A DNA stretch of 64,000 nt from Nonomuraea pusilla (GTDB taxonomy: Bacteria; Actinomycetota; Actinomycetes; Streptosporangiales; Streptosporangiaceae): contig NZ_FOBF01000011.1 in the NCBI RefSeq assembly GCF_900109355.1, forward strand, positions 186,001 to 250,000, in the 5' to 3' direction. Shown piece after piece: positions 15,249 through 24,125 of the stretch (its first letter is position 1; each line of letters begins with the position of its first letter). A program made the translations under genes and the position numbers. Under the pieces are notes generated by a model. That model was not told the origin of the DNA, searched no databases, and worked only from the letters and a program-made list of their open reading frames with translations.

Positions 15249-17495
15249 ATGAGCTCCGTCACCGAGGACAGGCAGCCGGTCTCCGGCGGGTCGGTCGAGC
15301 TCTCGATCGGCGGCATGACCTGCGCGTCCTGCGCCAACCGCATCGAGCGCAAGCTGAACAAGCTCGACGGCGTCACCGCCACCGTCAACTACGCCACCGA
15401 GAAGGCCAAGGTCAGCTTCCCCGCCGGGCTCGACCCGCAGGTGCTGGTCGGCGAGGTGGAGAAGGCGGGCTACACGGCCGCGCTGCCCGCCCCGCCGCAG
15501 CCCGCGGACGCGGGCCCGCGGGCGGCCGAGGACGACGACGAGCTGCGCCCCCTCAGGAACCGGCTCGTCACCTCCCTGGTGCTGGCGGTCCCGGTGATCG
15601 CCATGGCGATGGTCCCTGCGCTGCAGTTCACGTACTGGCAGTGGCTGTCGCTCACGCTGGCGGCGCCCGTGGTCGTGTACGCGGGCTGGCCGTTCCACAA
15701 GGCCGCGTGGACGAACCTGCGCCACGGCGCCGCCACCATGGACACCCTGGTGTCGCTCGGCACGATCGCCGCGCTCGGCTGGTCGCTGTGGGCGCTGTTC
15801 CTCGGCACGGCCGGCACGCCCGGCATGACGCACCCGTTCGAGTTCACCATCACCCGGGGCGACGGGTCGATGAACATCTACCTGGAGGCGGCGGCGGGGG
15901 TGACGGCGTTCATCCTCGCCGGCCGCTACTTCGAGGCGCGGTCGAAGCGGCGGGCGGGGGCGGCGCTGCGGGCGCTGCTGGAGCTTGGCGCCAAGGAGGT
16001 GGAACTGGCCGACGGGCGGCGGGTGCCGGTCGAGCGGCTGGCCGTTGGTGAGCTGTTCGTGGTGCGTCCGGGTGAGAAGATCGCGACGGACGGCGTGGTC
16101 GAGGAGGGTTCCTCGGCGGTGGACGCGTCGATGCTGACGGGTGAGTCGGTGCCGGTCGAGGTGCGGCCGGGTGACCCGGTCACCGGCGCCACGGTGAACG
16201 CGGGTGGCAGGCTCGTGGTGCGGGCGACCCGGGTGGGGTCGGACACGCAGTTGGCGCAGATGGCCAGGCTGGTGGAGGACGCTCAGACGGGTAAGGCGCA
16301 GGTGCAGCGGCTGGCCGACCGGATCTCGGGGGTGTTCGTGCCGGTGGTGATCGCGCTGGCGCTCGGCACCCTCGGCTTCTGGCTGGGTACCGGTTCGGGT
16401 GCGGCGGCGGCGTTCACGGCGGCGGTGGCGGTGTTGATCATCGCGTGCCCGTGCGCGCTGGGGTTGGCGACGCCGACGGCGTTGCTGGTGGGTACGGGGC
16501 GTGGTGCGCAGCTGGGGATTCTGATCAAGGGTCCTGAGGTGCTGGAGTCGACGCGGCGGGTGGACACGATCGTGCTGGACAAGACCGGCACGGTCACCGA
16601 GGGGAAGATGACCCTCGTCGAGACGCACGTCGCCGACGGCGAGGACGCCGACGAGGTGCTGCGCCTGGCCGGCGCGCTGGAGCACGCCTCCGAGCACCCC
16701 ATCGCCCAGGCCGTCGCCCGCGGCGCCGCCGAGCGGGTCGGCGACCTGCCGGCCCCCGAGGACTTCGCCAACGTCGAGGGGCTCGGCGTCCAGGGCGTGG
16801 TGGACGGCCACGCGGTGCTCGTCGGCCGCCCCCGGCTGCTCGCCGAGTGGTCCCAGCACCTGCCCGTGGAGCTGGAGCGCCGCCTGCAGGCCGCGCAGGC
16901 CGCGGGACGCACGGCCGTGGCCGTCGGCTGGGACGGAAAGGCCCGCGCCGTCCTGGTCGTGGCCGACGTCGTCAAGCCGACCAGCGCGGAGGCGGTCGCC
17001 ACGTTCAGAGGGCTCGGCCTCACCCCGGTGCTGCTGACGGGCGACAACGAGGCCGTGGCCCGTCAGGTGGCGGCCGAGGTCGGCATCGACGAGGTGATCG
17101 CCGAGGTGCTGCCGCAGGACAAGGTGGACGTCGTCAAGCGGCTGCAGTCCGAGGGCAAGACGGTCGCCATGGTCGGCGACGGCGTCAACGACGCCGCGGC
17201 GCTGGCGCAGGCGGACCTGGGGCTGGCCATGGGCACCGGCACGGACGTCGCGATCGAGGCGTCGGACCTGACGCTGGTGCGCGGTGACCTGCGGGTGGCG
17301 GGCGACGCGATCCGGCTGTCGCGCAGGACGCTGGCGACGATCAAGGGGAACCTGTTCTGGGCGTTCGCCTACAACGTGGCGGCGCTGCCGCTGGCCGCGA
17401 TGGGGTTGCTCAATCCGATGATCGCGGGTGCGGCGATGGCGTTCTCCAGCGTCTTCGTCGTCACCAACAGCCTGCGGCTGCGCGGCTTCAAGTAG
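15249..17495 (+). CDS. copA: Copper-translocating P1B-type ATPase
   Basis: 748 residues from ATG 15249, chosen for AAAGGAGAGG just upstream. One N-terminal HMA domain with GMTCASC is at about residues 21-27. Eight membrane helices carry the CPC ion motif (IACPCALGLATP, about 398-409). The TGES actuator motif (about 298-301), the phosphorylated DKTGT (about 442-446) and the GDGVNDAAAL hinge (about 643-652) are all intact. It exports Cu(I) from the cytosol using ATP. It is last gene of the csoR operon and is followed by a strong 15-bp-arm hairpin. Every catalytic motif expected of CopA is present, so confidence is high. Confidence 0.95.
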   Translation: MSSVTEDRQPVSGGSVELSIGGMTCASCANRIERKLNKLDGVTATVNYATEKAKVSFPAGLDPQVLVGEVEKAGYTAALPAPPQPADAGPRAAEDDDELRPLRNRLVTSLVLAVPVIAMAMVPALQFTYWQWLSLTLAAPVVVYAGWPFHKAAWTNLRHGAATMDTLVSLGTIAALGWSLWALFLGTAGTPGMTHPFEFTITRGDGSMNIYLEAAAGVTAFILAGRYFEARSKRRAGAALRALLELGAKEVELADGRRVPVERLAVGELFVVRPGEKIATDGVVEEGSSAVDASMLTGESVPVEVRPGDPVTGATVNAGGRLVVRATRVGSDTQLAQMARLVEDAQTGKAQVQRLADRISGVFVPVVIALALGTLGFWLGTGSGAAAAFTAAVAVLIIACPCALGLATPTALLVGTGRGAQLGILIKGPEVLESTRRVDTIVLDKTGTVTEGKMTLVETHVADGEDADEVLRLAGALEHASEHPIAQAVARGAAERVGDLPAPEDFANVEGLGVQGVVDGHAVLVGRPRLLAEWSQHLPVELERRLQAAQAAGRTAVAVGWDGKARAVLVVADVVKPTSAEAVATFRGLGLTPVLLTGDNEAVARQVAAEVGIDEVIAEVLPQDKVDVVKRLQSEGKTVAMVGDGVNDAAALAQADLGLAMGTGTDVAIEASDLTLVRGDLRVAGDAIRLSRRTLATIKGNLFWAFAYNVAALPLAAMGLLNPMIAGAAMAFSSVFVVTNSLRLRGFK

Positions 17496-17508
17496 GCCGC
17501 CGGCCCGT

Positions 17509-17547
17509 CGCGGACGCCCCGGGGACATCCCTCCCGGGGCGTCCGCG
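17509..17547 (+). terminator. Strong GC hairpin after copA
   Basis: Perfect 15-bp arms (CGCGGACGCCCCGGG and its complement) surround a 9-nt loop, starting 14 bp after the copA stop. There is no U-tract, as is usual in high-GC actinomycetes. Confidence 0.75.
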
Positions 17548-17624
17548 TGTCCGGCGGGGGAGCGGGAATGCCGGGGAGGTGGACCACGGGCCGGACCGAC
17601 AGGCCGGGCCGTCGAGATGCCGGG

Positions 17625-17680
17625 TGAGACGGGCCGGATGAGATGGGCCGGGTGAGACGGACCGAGTGAGATGGGCCGGT
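17625..17680 (+). repeat. Four tandem copies of a 14-bp unit upstream of galT
   Basis: Four contiguous 14-bp units of the form TGAGAYGGRCCGRN (for example TGAGATGGGCCGGG) end 25 bp before the galT start. A degenerate fifth copy precedes them. A related inverted unit recurs four times downstream of galT. Confidence 0.8.
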
Positions 17681-17705
17681 CGTGGCCGGTGAGGAGGTGG
17701 GCGGG

Positions 17706-18707
17706 GTGCCGGAGCTGCGGCAGGACCCCTGCACGCGCGACTGGGTGGTGCTCGCGCCGCAGCGGGGCGAGCGTCCCCTGGAGTGGGGCGAGCCGGTCCC
17801 CGTGCCGGGGTCCAGGGAGACGTGCCCGTTCTGTCCGGGACGTGAGGAGCGCACCCCTCCTGAGCTGTGGCGCAGGCCGGGCCCGGACGGCGGCTGGTCG
17901 ATCCGGGTGGTGCCCAACCGCTACCCGGTCGTCACACCCCCGACCGGGCCCGCGACGGAGGCCGTGGCCGGGGCGCGTCGGGTCCGCGGGCTGTTCAGAC
18001 GGGCCGTCGCCGACGGCTCCCACGAGGTCGTCATCGAGACGCCCGACCACGACTGGGACATCGCCGACGGCGGCACCGACACGGTCGCCGCCGTGCTCGA
18101 CGCCTGCCGGACCCGCACCCGCGTCCTGCGTGAGCGGGGCCCTGGCCTGGTGCTGCCGTTCCGCAACCACGGCGCCGCGGCGGGCACGTCGCTGGCCCAC
18201 CCGCACTCCCAGATCGTCTCGACGCCCGTGGTGCCGCTGCGCCACCGCCACCTGCACGACGTCGCCCGCGCCTACCACGACGACACCGGCGGCTGCCTCT
18301 ACCTCGACCTCGTCAGGGCCGAGCTGGACGACGGCGCCAGGGTCGTGGCCGCGCGGGAGCGCGCCGCCGCGTTCGCCCCGTACGCGGCCAGGACGCCGTA
18401 CGAGACGTGGGTCGTGCCCACCGAGCGCCGCGCGTCGTTCGCCGACGCCTCCGACGAGGCATTGGCCGACGTCGCCGCGCTGCTGGTCCGCGTGCTGGGC
18501 GGGCTGCGGCGGCTGCTCGGCGACGTGCCGTACAACTACGCGATCGTCGGCGCCCCGAACGGCGGGGAGGGGGCGCGCTGGTTCCAGTGGCACGTCCAGA
18601 TCGTGCCGAGGCTGACGATCGCGGCCGGGTTCGAGCTGGGCTCCGGCATGGCGGTCAACATCGTGCCGCCCGAGCGGGCCGCCGCCGAGCTGCGGAACGC
18701 GCCGTAG
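17706..18707 (+). CDS. galT: Galactose-1-phosphate uridylyltransferase-like (HIT superfamily) protein
   Basis: 333 residues from GTG 17706, favoured because GAGGAGG lies 8 bp upstream; GTG 17682 is an alternative. The N-terminal ELRQDPxTxDWVVLAPxR motif, a zinc-type CPFCPG pair (about 40-45) and the HPHSQ nucleophile motif (about 158-162) place it in the GalT branch of the HIT superfamily. GalT itself has HPHGQ or HPHxQ. Relatives transfer UMP or AMP between hexose phosphates. It is convergent with the phosphatase operon at 18767-26741, and its hexose-1-phosphate chemistry would fit that operon's suspected sugar-phosphate supply. Substrate identity is uncertain, and the symbol is used in the broad sense. 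Confidence 0.78.
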   Translation: MPELRQDPCTRDWVVLAPQRGERPLEWGEPVPVPGSRETCPFCPGREERTPPELWRRPGPDGGWSIRVVPNRYPVVTPPTGPATEAVAGARRVRGLFRRAVADGSHEVVIETPDHDWDIADGGTDTVAAVLDACRTRTRVLRERGPGLVLPFRNHGAAAGTSLAHPHSQIVSTPVVPLRHRHLHDVARAYHDDTGGCLYLDLVRAELDDGARVVAARERAAAFAPYAARTPYETWVVPTERRASFADASDEALADVAALLVRVLGGLRRLLGDVPYNYAIVGAPNGGEGARWFQWHVQIVPRLTIAAGFELGSGMAVNIVPPERAAAELRNAP

Positions 18708-18716
18708 CCAGGCACC

Positions 18717-18772
18717 CCGGCCGCTCAGACCCGGCCGCTCAGACCCGGCCGCTCAGACCCGGCTGCTCAGAC
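18717..18772. repeat. Four tandem copies of a 14-bp unit downstream of galT
   Basis: Units of CCGGCCGCTCAGAC, the fourth with one change, occupy the space between galT and the convergent HAD gene and cover that gene's stop codon. The complement (TGAGCGGCCGG) resembles the unit upstream of galT. Confidence 0.85.
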
Positions 18773-19552
18773 CCAGCCGTTCGCCTTGAGGGCGAGCTTC
18801 ACCACGTCGGCGACCGCGCCGTCGGCGCAGGCCGCCGCCACGACGTCCGCCGCGGCCCGGACCTCTGGGTGGCCGTCGCCGACCGCCACCCCCACGCCCG
18901 CCGTCCTGATCATGTCCAGGTCGTTCGGGTTGTCGCCGACGGCCGCGACGTGCTCCAGCGGCACGCCACGGGCCGCCGCCAGGTCCCGCAGCGCGCTCCC
19001 CTTCGTCGCGCCCTCCGGCAGCACCTCCAGGTACGTCGCCTCCGACCGGACCGTGACGGTGCCGGCGACGGCGAGCTCCGGCAGCGGGTCGCCGATCAGC
19101 ATGCACTTGGTGATCTCGCCGGGCGGCAGCGCCGTCCAGTCACCCGGGTCGCGCAGCGTGATGCCGTCGCGGCGGGCGAAGTCCCGCAGCTCGGGCACGT
19201 CGTGGACGGCCAGCGCCTCCCCCCGGCAGAACGCCACCGGGTACGCGCCGGAGGGAAGCTCGTCGAACAGCCCGAGCAGCGTCTTCCAGGCGGCCTCGGG
19301 CAGCACGCGCGAGCGCAGCACCGCCCCCGTCACCAGATCGACGGTGCGGGCGCCGTTGTAGAGGATCGCGGGTCCTTCGAGGTCGAGCTCCTCGTAGTAG
19401 CGGCGGGCCGAGTCCTCCATGCGCCCGGTCGCGACGACGACCTCGCCGCCCGCCGCGCGGAAGCGGAGCAGGGCGTCCCGGCTGGCCGGCACCATGGCCA
19501 GGTCGCGGCCGACCAGTGTCCCGTCCAGGTCGGTGACGATCCACCGGATCAC
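18767..19552 (-). CDS. HAD-superfamily phosphatase, Cof/SPP-like (type IIB)
   Basis: 261 residues with a GTG start overlapping the stop of the preceding gene (GTGA). HAD motif I VTDLDGTLV is at residues 6-14, motif II ATGR near 41, motif III lysine in EGATKGSAL (about 186-194), and motif IV VGDNPNDLDM (about 207-216). The intervening cap is of the Cof type seen in sugar-phosphate and flavin-phosphate phosphatases. All four catalytic motifs are intact. It is the last gene of the long leftward Pho-type operon and probably dephosphorylates an imported phosphorylated polyol or sugar. The stop lies within a 14-bp tandem repeat array. Confidence 0.88.
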   Translation of the reverse strand: MIRWIVTDLDGTLVGRDLAMVPASRDALLRFRAAGGEVVVATGRMEDSARRYYEELDLEGPAILYNGARTVDLVTGAVLRSRVLPEAAWKTLLGLFDELPSGAYPVAFCRGEALAVHDVPELRDFARRDGITLRDPGDWTALPPGEITKCMLIGDPLPELAVAGTVTVRSEATYLEVLPEGATKGSALRDLAAARGVPLEHVAAVGDNPNDLDMIRTAGVGVAVGDGHPEVRAAADVVAAACADGAVADVVKLALKANGWV

Positions 19553-20346
19553 GCGCCCGCTCCCGCGATCTCGGCCATGACGGAGCCTTCGAGGTCGAAG
19601 CCGCCGACGCAGGCGAGGTACCCGCCGGGCGTGAGGACGCCGCCCGACAGCGGGATGTAGACGCCGCCGGCCTGCCGGACGAGCAGCGACCCGGCGGCGA
19701 CGTCCCAGGCGTTGACCCGGGTGCCGTACGCGACGTCCGACCAGCCGGCGGCGACGTGCGCGAGCTTCAGCGCGGCGCTGCCGGGGCGGCGGGTCGACGC
19801 GAAGGCGTTGACCATGCGGGCGAAGCGGTGCAGCGCCTCCTCGCCGTCGGCGGCCAGGTCCCGCGGGGTGGGGTAGCTGGACAGCAGCACCGCCTCCCGG
19901 TCGGTACGGGCGCCGGAGCTGCGGATGGGCGCGCCGTTGCACTCGGCGCCGCCGAGCCAGGCGGTGAACTCGTCGTCGCGTACGGGATCGTAGACGACGC
20001 CCGCCACGACCTCGCCGTCCACGGCCGCCGCGATGGAGGTGCAGAAGAACGGCAGGCCCGCGGCGAAGTTGGCGGTGCCGTCGATCGGGTCGACGTACCA
20101 GCTGATCGTGCCCTCGCCCCGGGTGCCGCCCTCCTCGCCCACGACGGCGCTGTCCGGGCAGCGCTCGGCCAGCACCTCCCTGATGCGTTCCTCGGCCGCC
20201 TTGTCGTGCTCGGTCACCGGGTCGTGGAAGTCGCGTTTGGTGCTGACCTCCGGGCGCGAGCGGAAGGCGCCGCGCAGCATGTCGCCGACGGCCCTGGCCG
20301 CCTCGGCGGCGACGGCGGCCAGTTCGCGCGAGGTGTTCACGTCCAT
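19549..20346 (-). CDS. Inositol-monophosphatase-family protein
   Basis: 265 residues starting MDVNTSREL. The metal-binding motifs of the IMPase/FBPase superfamily are complete: GEEGG (about residues 71-75), WYVDPIDGTANF (about 84-95) and VNAWDVAAGSLLVRQAGG (about 211-228), plus the VTEHDKAAEE helix. It is a cytosolic Mg-dependent hydrolase of small phosphomonoesters, with myo-inositol phosphate the classical substrate. Histidinol phosphate and 3'-phosphoadenylate phosphatases share the fold. Its 5' end overlaps the upstream HAD gene by 10 bp and its 3' end overlaps the next HAD. Placement between two HAD phosphatases and a sugar-phosphate-type importer supports a role in freeing phosphate from an imported ester. 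Confidence 0.9.
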   Translation of the reverse strand: MDVNTSRELAAVAAEAARAVGDMLRGAFRSRPEVSTKRDFHDPVTEHDKAAEERIREVLAERCPDSAVVGEEGGTRGEGTISWYVDPIDGTANFAAGLPFFCTSIAAAVDGEVVAGVVYDPVRDDEFTAWLGGAECNGAPIRSSGARTDREAVLLSSYPTPRDLAADGEEALHRFARMVNAFASTRRPGSAALKLAHVAAGWSDVAYGTRVNAWDVAAGSLLVRQAGGVYIPLSGGVLTPGGYLACVGGFDLEGSVMAEIAGAGA

Positions 20347-21101
20347 GTCTCCTCCAGGAGGTTCAGCAGGCCGCGCGGGTCCTCCACGGTGGCCTGCGGG
20401 GTCTGCCGCACCCGGTACGGGATCTCGTCGGTGCTCCGGGACACCATCAGCACGGTGGCGCCGGCTCCCGCGCGGGCGCCGCAGACCACGTCCCGGTCGT
20501 AGTTGTCGCCGACGTACCAGACGTCGGCCGGGTCCACGCCGAGCGCCCGGCAGGCCAGCCAGATCATCTCCGGGTTCGGCTTGCGGACGCCGGCCTCGTC
20601 GCTGTAGACCTGCGCGGCGAACAGCCGGTCGAGCCCGGTCTCGGTCAGGTAGTCGCGGTGCACGGCTCCGCACAGCGCGTTGCTGACGATCGCGGGCCTG
20701 ACGCCGCGCTCCCAGCAGGCGGCGAGCAGTTCCTCCATGCCGTCGCGGGTCTTGCGGCCGCTGCGCAGCTCGCCCATGCGCCTGCACAGCGGCGTCGCCT
20801 CGACGCCGACGAGGGCGCGGGCCTGCGCGGGCCAGTCGGTGGCGACGAAGTCGGCCCAGAAGCGGCGGTGCGTCATCTCCTCCGGGTCGAACTGGCGGGA
20901 GGTGGAGTCCTTCCAGTACGAGTCGGCGCGTGCCCCGGCGAGGATGTCGCTCTCGACGTCCTCGACGCCGAGCCCGTCGCAGCCGGCCCGCACGAGCAGC
21001 TCGTGCACCTCGGCGGCCAGCTCGGCCGCCCAGGACGGCCGCCTGGCCGTCTCCACGATCACGCCGCCGAAGTCCAGCAGCAACGCCTTGGGCCGGATCA
21101 C
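20337..21101 (-). CDS. HAD-superfamily hydrolase, subfamily IA (YihX/epoxide-hydrolase-N-like)
   Basis: 254 residues from a GTG overlapping the ATPase stop. Motif I reads LLLDFGGVIVE: the nucleophile Asp is present, but the usual second Asp of DxD is Gly. That is also seen in YihX-like glucose-1-phosphate phosphatases and epoxide-hydrolase N-domains. Motif II (AIVSNA), motif III lysine in GVRKPNPEM and motif IV (VGDNYDRDV) are intact. The helical cap is large (about residues 20-120). A phosphatase acting on a sugar- or polyol-phosphate is inferred from the operon. The changed DxD motif could alter leaving-group protonation and deserves attention when assigning the reaction. Confidence 0.85.
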   Translation of the reverse strand: MIRPKALLLDFGGVIVETARRPSWAAELAAEVHELLVRAGCDGLGVEDVESDILAGARADSYWKDSTSRQFDPEEMTHRRFWADFVATDWPAQARALVGVEATPLCRRMGELRSGRKTRDGMEELLAACWERGVRPAIVSNALCGAVHRDYLTETGLDRLFAAQVYSDEAGVRKPNPEMIWLACRALGVDPADVWYVGDNYDRDVVCGARAGAGATVLMVSRSTDEIPYRVRQTPQATVEDPRGLLNLLEETWT

Positions 21102-22195
21102 GCGCGCACCTCCGCCGCGTCCCAGGAGGACATCCTGGCGCCGTCGGCGCCGAACAGGTGGAGCTGGTCGGTCCAGCAGGTCAGCACGTCGCCGGGGGCG
21201 GCCTCGACCGGCGTGTACGACAGCGCGTACAGCTCGGCGTCGAGGATGCGCAGCCGCACCGTCCAGGAGGAGCCGGCCGGGAGCACCGCCTCCACCAGCG
21301 CCTCCTCCCGCCAGGCCGAGGCGGGCGGGGCGCCGAACCGCAGCGCCTCCGGCCTGATGCCGACGCCGCCCGGCCGCTCCGGAGCCCCGCGGGACTCGAC
21401 GTGCCGCAGGAGCGACCCGGCCAGCCCGGCGGGGGAGGGGCCGACGTCCACGATCGCCATCGGCGGGCTGCCGACGAACTCGGCGACGAACCGGTTGGCG
21501 GGCCTGGCGTACATGTCCATCGGGGCGGCGAGCTGCTGCAGCTCGCCGTCGCTCATGACGGCCACGTCGGTGGCCATGGTCAGCGCTTCGAGCTGGTCGT
21601 GGGTGACGAACACGATCGTCGCGCCCGACTCCTCGTGGATGCGCTTGAGCTCGGCGCGCATCTCCAGGCGCAGCCGGGCGTCGAGGTTCGACAGCGGCTC
21701 GTCCAGCAGCAGCACGGACGGGTTGACGGCGAGCATGCGGGCGAGCGCCACCCGCTGCTGCTGGCCGCCCGACAGCTGCGACGGGTAGCGGTCCATCGCG
21801 GCGTCGACGTGGACCATCTTCAGCGCCGCCTCCGCCCGCGCCCGCCGCTCGGGCGCGGGCACCTTGCGCATGCGCAGCCCGAACTCGACGTTCTCGCGCA
21901 CCGACAGGTGCGGCCACAGCGCGTAGTTCTGGAAGACCAGGCCCATGCCCCGCTTCTCCGGCGGGACGTACAGGCCGCGCTCGACGCAGTCGAGCACCCT
22001 GTCGCCGACGGCGATGGTGCCGCCGGTGGGCTGCTCCAGCCCGGCGATCATGCGCAGGGTGGTGGTCTTGCCGCAGCCGGACGGGCCGAGCAGGCACATG
22101 AACGCGCCGTCGGGGACGACGAGGTCGAGGTTCTTGACCGCGTGGTCGCCGCCGCCGTACGACTTGGAGACTGCGCTCAGGGTGATGTTCGGCAT
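21098..22195 (-). CDS. ABC transporter ATP-binding protein, FbpC/AfuC/PhnT-like
   Basis: 365 residues. Walker A GPSGCGKTT is at about residues 37-45, the Q-loop in FQNYALWPHLSV, the signature LSGGQQQR (about 143-150), Walker B VLLLDEPLSN (about 162-171), and the switch His in VFVTHDQ. A C-terminal TOBE-like regulatory domain (about 240-365) follows, as in PotA/FbpC/PhnT. It powers the two-domain permease encoded just upstream (the start codon lies 1 bp before the permease stop region, so the genes are tightly coupled). The importer class carries ferric ion, sugar phosphates (AfuABC) or 2-aminoethylphosphonate. The phosphatase neighbours favour organophosphate. Confidence 0.92.
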   Translation of the reverse strand: MPNITLSAVSKSYGGGDHAVKNLDLVVPDGAFMCLLGPSGCGKTTTLRMIAGLEQPTGGTIAVGDRVLDCVERGLYVPPEKRGMGLVFQNYALWPHLSVRENVEFGLRMRKVPAPERRARAEAALKMVHVDAAMDRYPSQLSGGQQQRVALARMLAVNPSVLLLDEPLSNLDARLRLEMRAELKRIHEESGATIVFVTHDQLEALTMATDVAVMSDGELQQLAAPMDMYARPANRFVAEFVGSPPMAIVDVGPSPAGLAGSLLRHVESRGAPERPGGVGIRPEALRFGAPPASAWREEALVEAVLPAGSSWTVRLRILDAELYALSYTPVEAAPGDVLTCWTDQLHLFGADGARMSSWDAAEVRA

Positions 22196-24022
22196 CTAAC
22201 CTCCTAGGCCGGACGCCAGGCTGCTCTTGGTCAGGCGCTGGGTCAGGGACGTCATGGTGAAGGAGAGCAGGGCGATGATGAGGACGACGGCGTTGGCGAG
22301 CTGCGTGTACCCGTAGTCGACGAGGCCGATGGAGAGCGTCGTGAGCAGTTCGGTGCCGGTGGTCGTCAGCATGACGACGATGCTGAGCTCCTTCAACCCC
22401 GAGATGAACGGCAGCACGACGCCCGTGACGAGGGCGCCCCTCTGGATGGGGAAGATGATGCGCCGCATCCGCTGCCACCAGGAGGCGCCGGCGATCTGCG
22501 CGGCCTCCTCGGGCTCCCTGCCCAGCTGCATCATGGCGGCGATGCCGGAGCGTGAGCTGTACGGCAGGTGGGTCACCGCCATCACCAGGATCAGCAGGAA
22601 CGTCGTGCCGTACAGGGCCGGGACGGGGCCGCGGGCGACGGCGAACAGCGACAGCGACGCCGCCGCGAACGCGATGCCGGGGATCAGGTACGGCAGGAAC
22701 GACACCTGGCGCAGGAAGGCGGCGATGCGGGGGGCGGTGCCGCGCACGACCACGTACCCGACGAGCAGGCCGGCGACGGCGCAGATGATCGAGGCGAGGC
22801 CGACGATGCGCACCGAGTTCCAGGCGGCCTCCCACACCTCCGAGCCGCGCAGCACCCCGTGCGGGAAGCCGACCGCGCCGGGCAGGCGCTCGGCGAACCA
22901 GTAGTCGAGCGTCAGGGTGGACAGGTCCAGCGGGGTGCGGGTGAGCGTGGACAGCAGCAGCGTCAGCACCGGCACCAGCACGCTGACCGCGAAGACCACC
23001 ATGCCCAGCGCGAACGCGGGCCAGCGCCAGCGGCGCAGGTCGCCCAGGCGGTCCATGGCGCCCTTGCCGCCCACGGTGACGAACCTGCGGTGCTCGCGCA
23101 TCAGCCGCATGTCGGTGAAGACGATGAGCACGCCGATGATCACGATGACGGTGGCGATCACGGAGGCGACGCCGGTGCTGCGGTCTCGGATCGACTGGTA
23201 GAGCCCGGTGGACAGCACCCGGTAGTCCGCCGGCAGGCCGAGCACGTACGGCGTGCCGAACGTGCCCAGCACCCGGCCGACCACCAGCAGCACCGCCGAC
23301 GACAGCGCCGGGAGCATCAGGGGCACCACGATCCGCCTGATGACGGTGCGGCGCGGCGCGCCGAGGATGCGCGCGGAGTCCTCCAGCTGCGCGTCGATGC
23401 GCCGCAGCGCGTTGCCGACCAGGAGCAGCACGAACGGGTAGTAGTGCAGCCCCAGCGTGACGATGATCGGCAGCGCGCCGTAGGCCAGCCAGTCGGGCGT
23501 GCGGACGCCCTGCGCCTGCAGGAAGCCGACCTGCCCGCCGGAGCGCTCGTTCTTGAACAGCGTGAGCCACGCCAGCGAGAACGTCCACGACGGCAGCATG
23601 TACGGGATCACCAGCGCGCCGGCCATCCACTTGCGGCCCGGCACGTTCGTCCGGGTCACCAGCCACGCCATGCCGCCCCCGAGCAGCAGCGCGAACAGCG
23701 TGGTGCCCACCGCGACGACCACCGTGTTGAGCAGCGGCTCCCAGAACAGCAGGCCGCTGATCTGCGAGCGGAAGACGCGCCACAGGTAGTAGCCGGTCCA
23801 CTCGCCCGGCTGCTGCCCGGCGTGCACCTCGTCGCCGAACTGCAGGCGGAACGCGTCCGACAGCACCGCGACGAGCGGCGCCACGACGAGGTAGGCGAGC
23901 ACGACGACGAGGATCAGGCCGAGCGCCGCGGTCGGGTCGTGGCGCAGCACGCGCAGCCGGTAGACCATCCTGCGCCGTTTCGGCGGGGGAGGCGGCGGCT
24001 CCGTCTTGGTCAAAACAGCCAT
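22196..24022 (-). CDS. ABC transporter fused permease, FbpB/AfuB/PhnU-like
   Basis: 608 residues from ATG 24022 (GAAGGAAG upstream; an ATG at 24043 is the alternative). Two homologous permease halves are fused, about 12 membrane helices in all. An EAA-type loop is in each half: EDSARILGAPRRTVIRRIVVP (about 212-232) and EEAAQIAGASWWQRMRRIIFP (about 507-527). A basic Pro-rich cytosolic leader (PPPPPPKRRR) precedes helix 1. It is the membrane channel of an FbpABC-type importer working with the ATPase at 21098 and, most likely, the lipoprotein at 27068. Fused permeases of this size occur in ferric, sugar-phosphate and phosphonate systems. Confidence 0.9.
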   Translation of the reverse strand: MAVLTKTEPPPPPPKRRRMVYRLRVLRHDPTAALGLILVVVLAYLVVAPLVAVLSDAFRLQFGDEVHAGQQPGEWTGYYLWRVFRSQISGLLFWEPLLNTVVVAVGTTLFALLLGGGMAWLVTRTNVPGRKWMAGALVIPYMLPSWTFSLAWLTLFKNERSGGQVGFLQAQGVRTPDWLAYGALPIIVTLGLHYYPFVLLLVGNALRRIDAQLEDSARILGAPRRTVIRRIVVPLMLPALSSAVLLVVGRVLGTFGTPYVLGLPADYRVLSTGLYQSIRDRSTGVASVIATVIVIIGVLIVFTDMRLMREHRRFVTVGGKGAMDRLGDLRRWRWPAFALGMVVFAVSVLVPVLTLLLSTLTRTPLDLSTLTLDYWFAERLPGAVGFPHGVLRGSEVWEAAWNSVRIVGLASIICAVAGLLVGYVVVRGTAPRIAAFLRQVSFLPYLIPGIAFAAASLSLFAVARGPVPALYGTTFLLILVMAVTHLPYSSRSGIAAMMQLGREPEEAAQIAGASWWQRMRRIIFPIQRGALVTGVVLPFISGLKELSIVVMLTTTGTELLTTLSIGLVDYGYTQLANAVVLIIALLSFTMTSLTQRLTKSSLASGLGG

Positions 24023-24125
24023 GGGACTTCCTTCAGGGGTCATCTCGGGGGGTAGGGGGGTCGGCGGCTTCGCCAGGCGGGTCAGACGGTCAGGCGGTCA
24101 GGCGGGGCAGGCGGGCGGGCTCGGC

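Noticed and set aside
17625..17680. Tandem 14-bp array considered as a CRISPR array
   Set aside because: Units are contiguous without spacers, only 14 bp long, and no cas gene is nearby.
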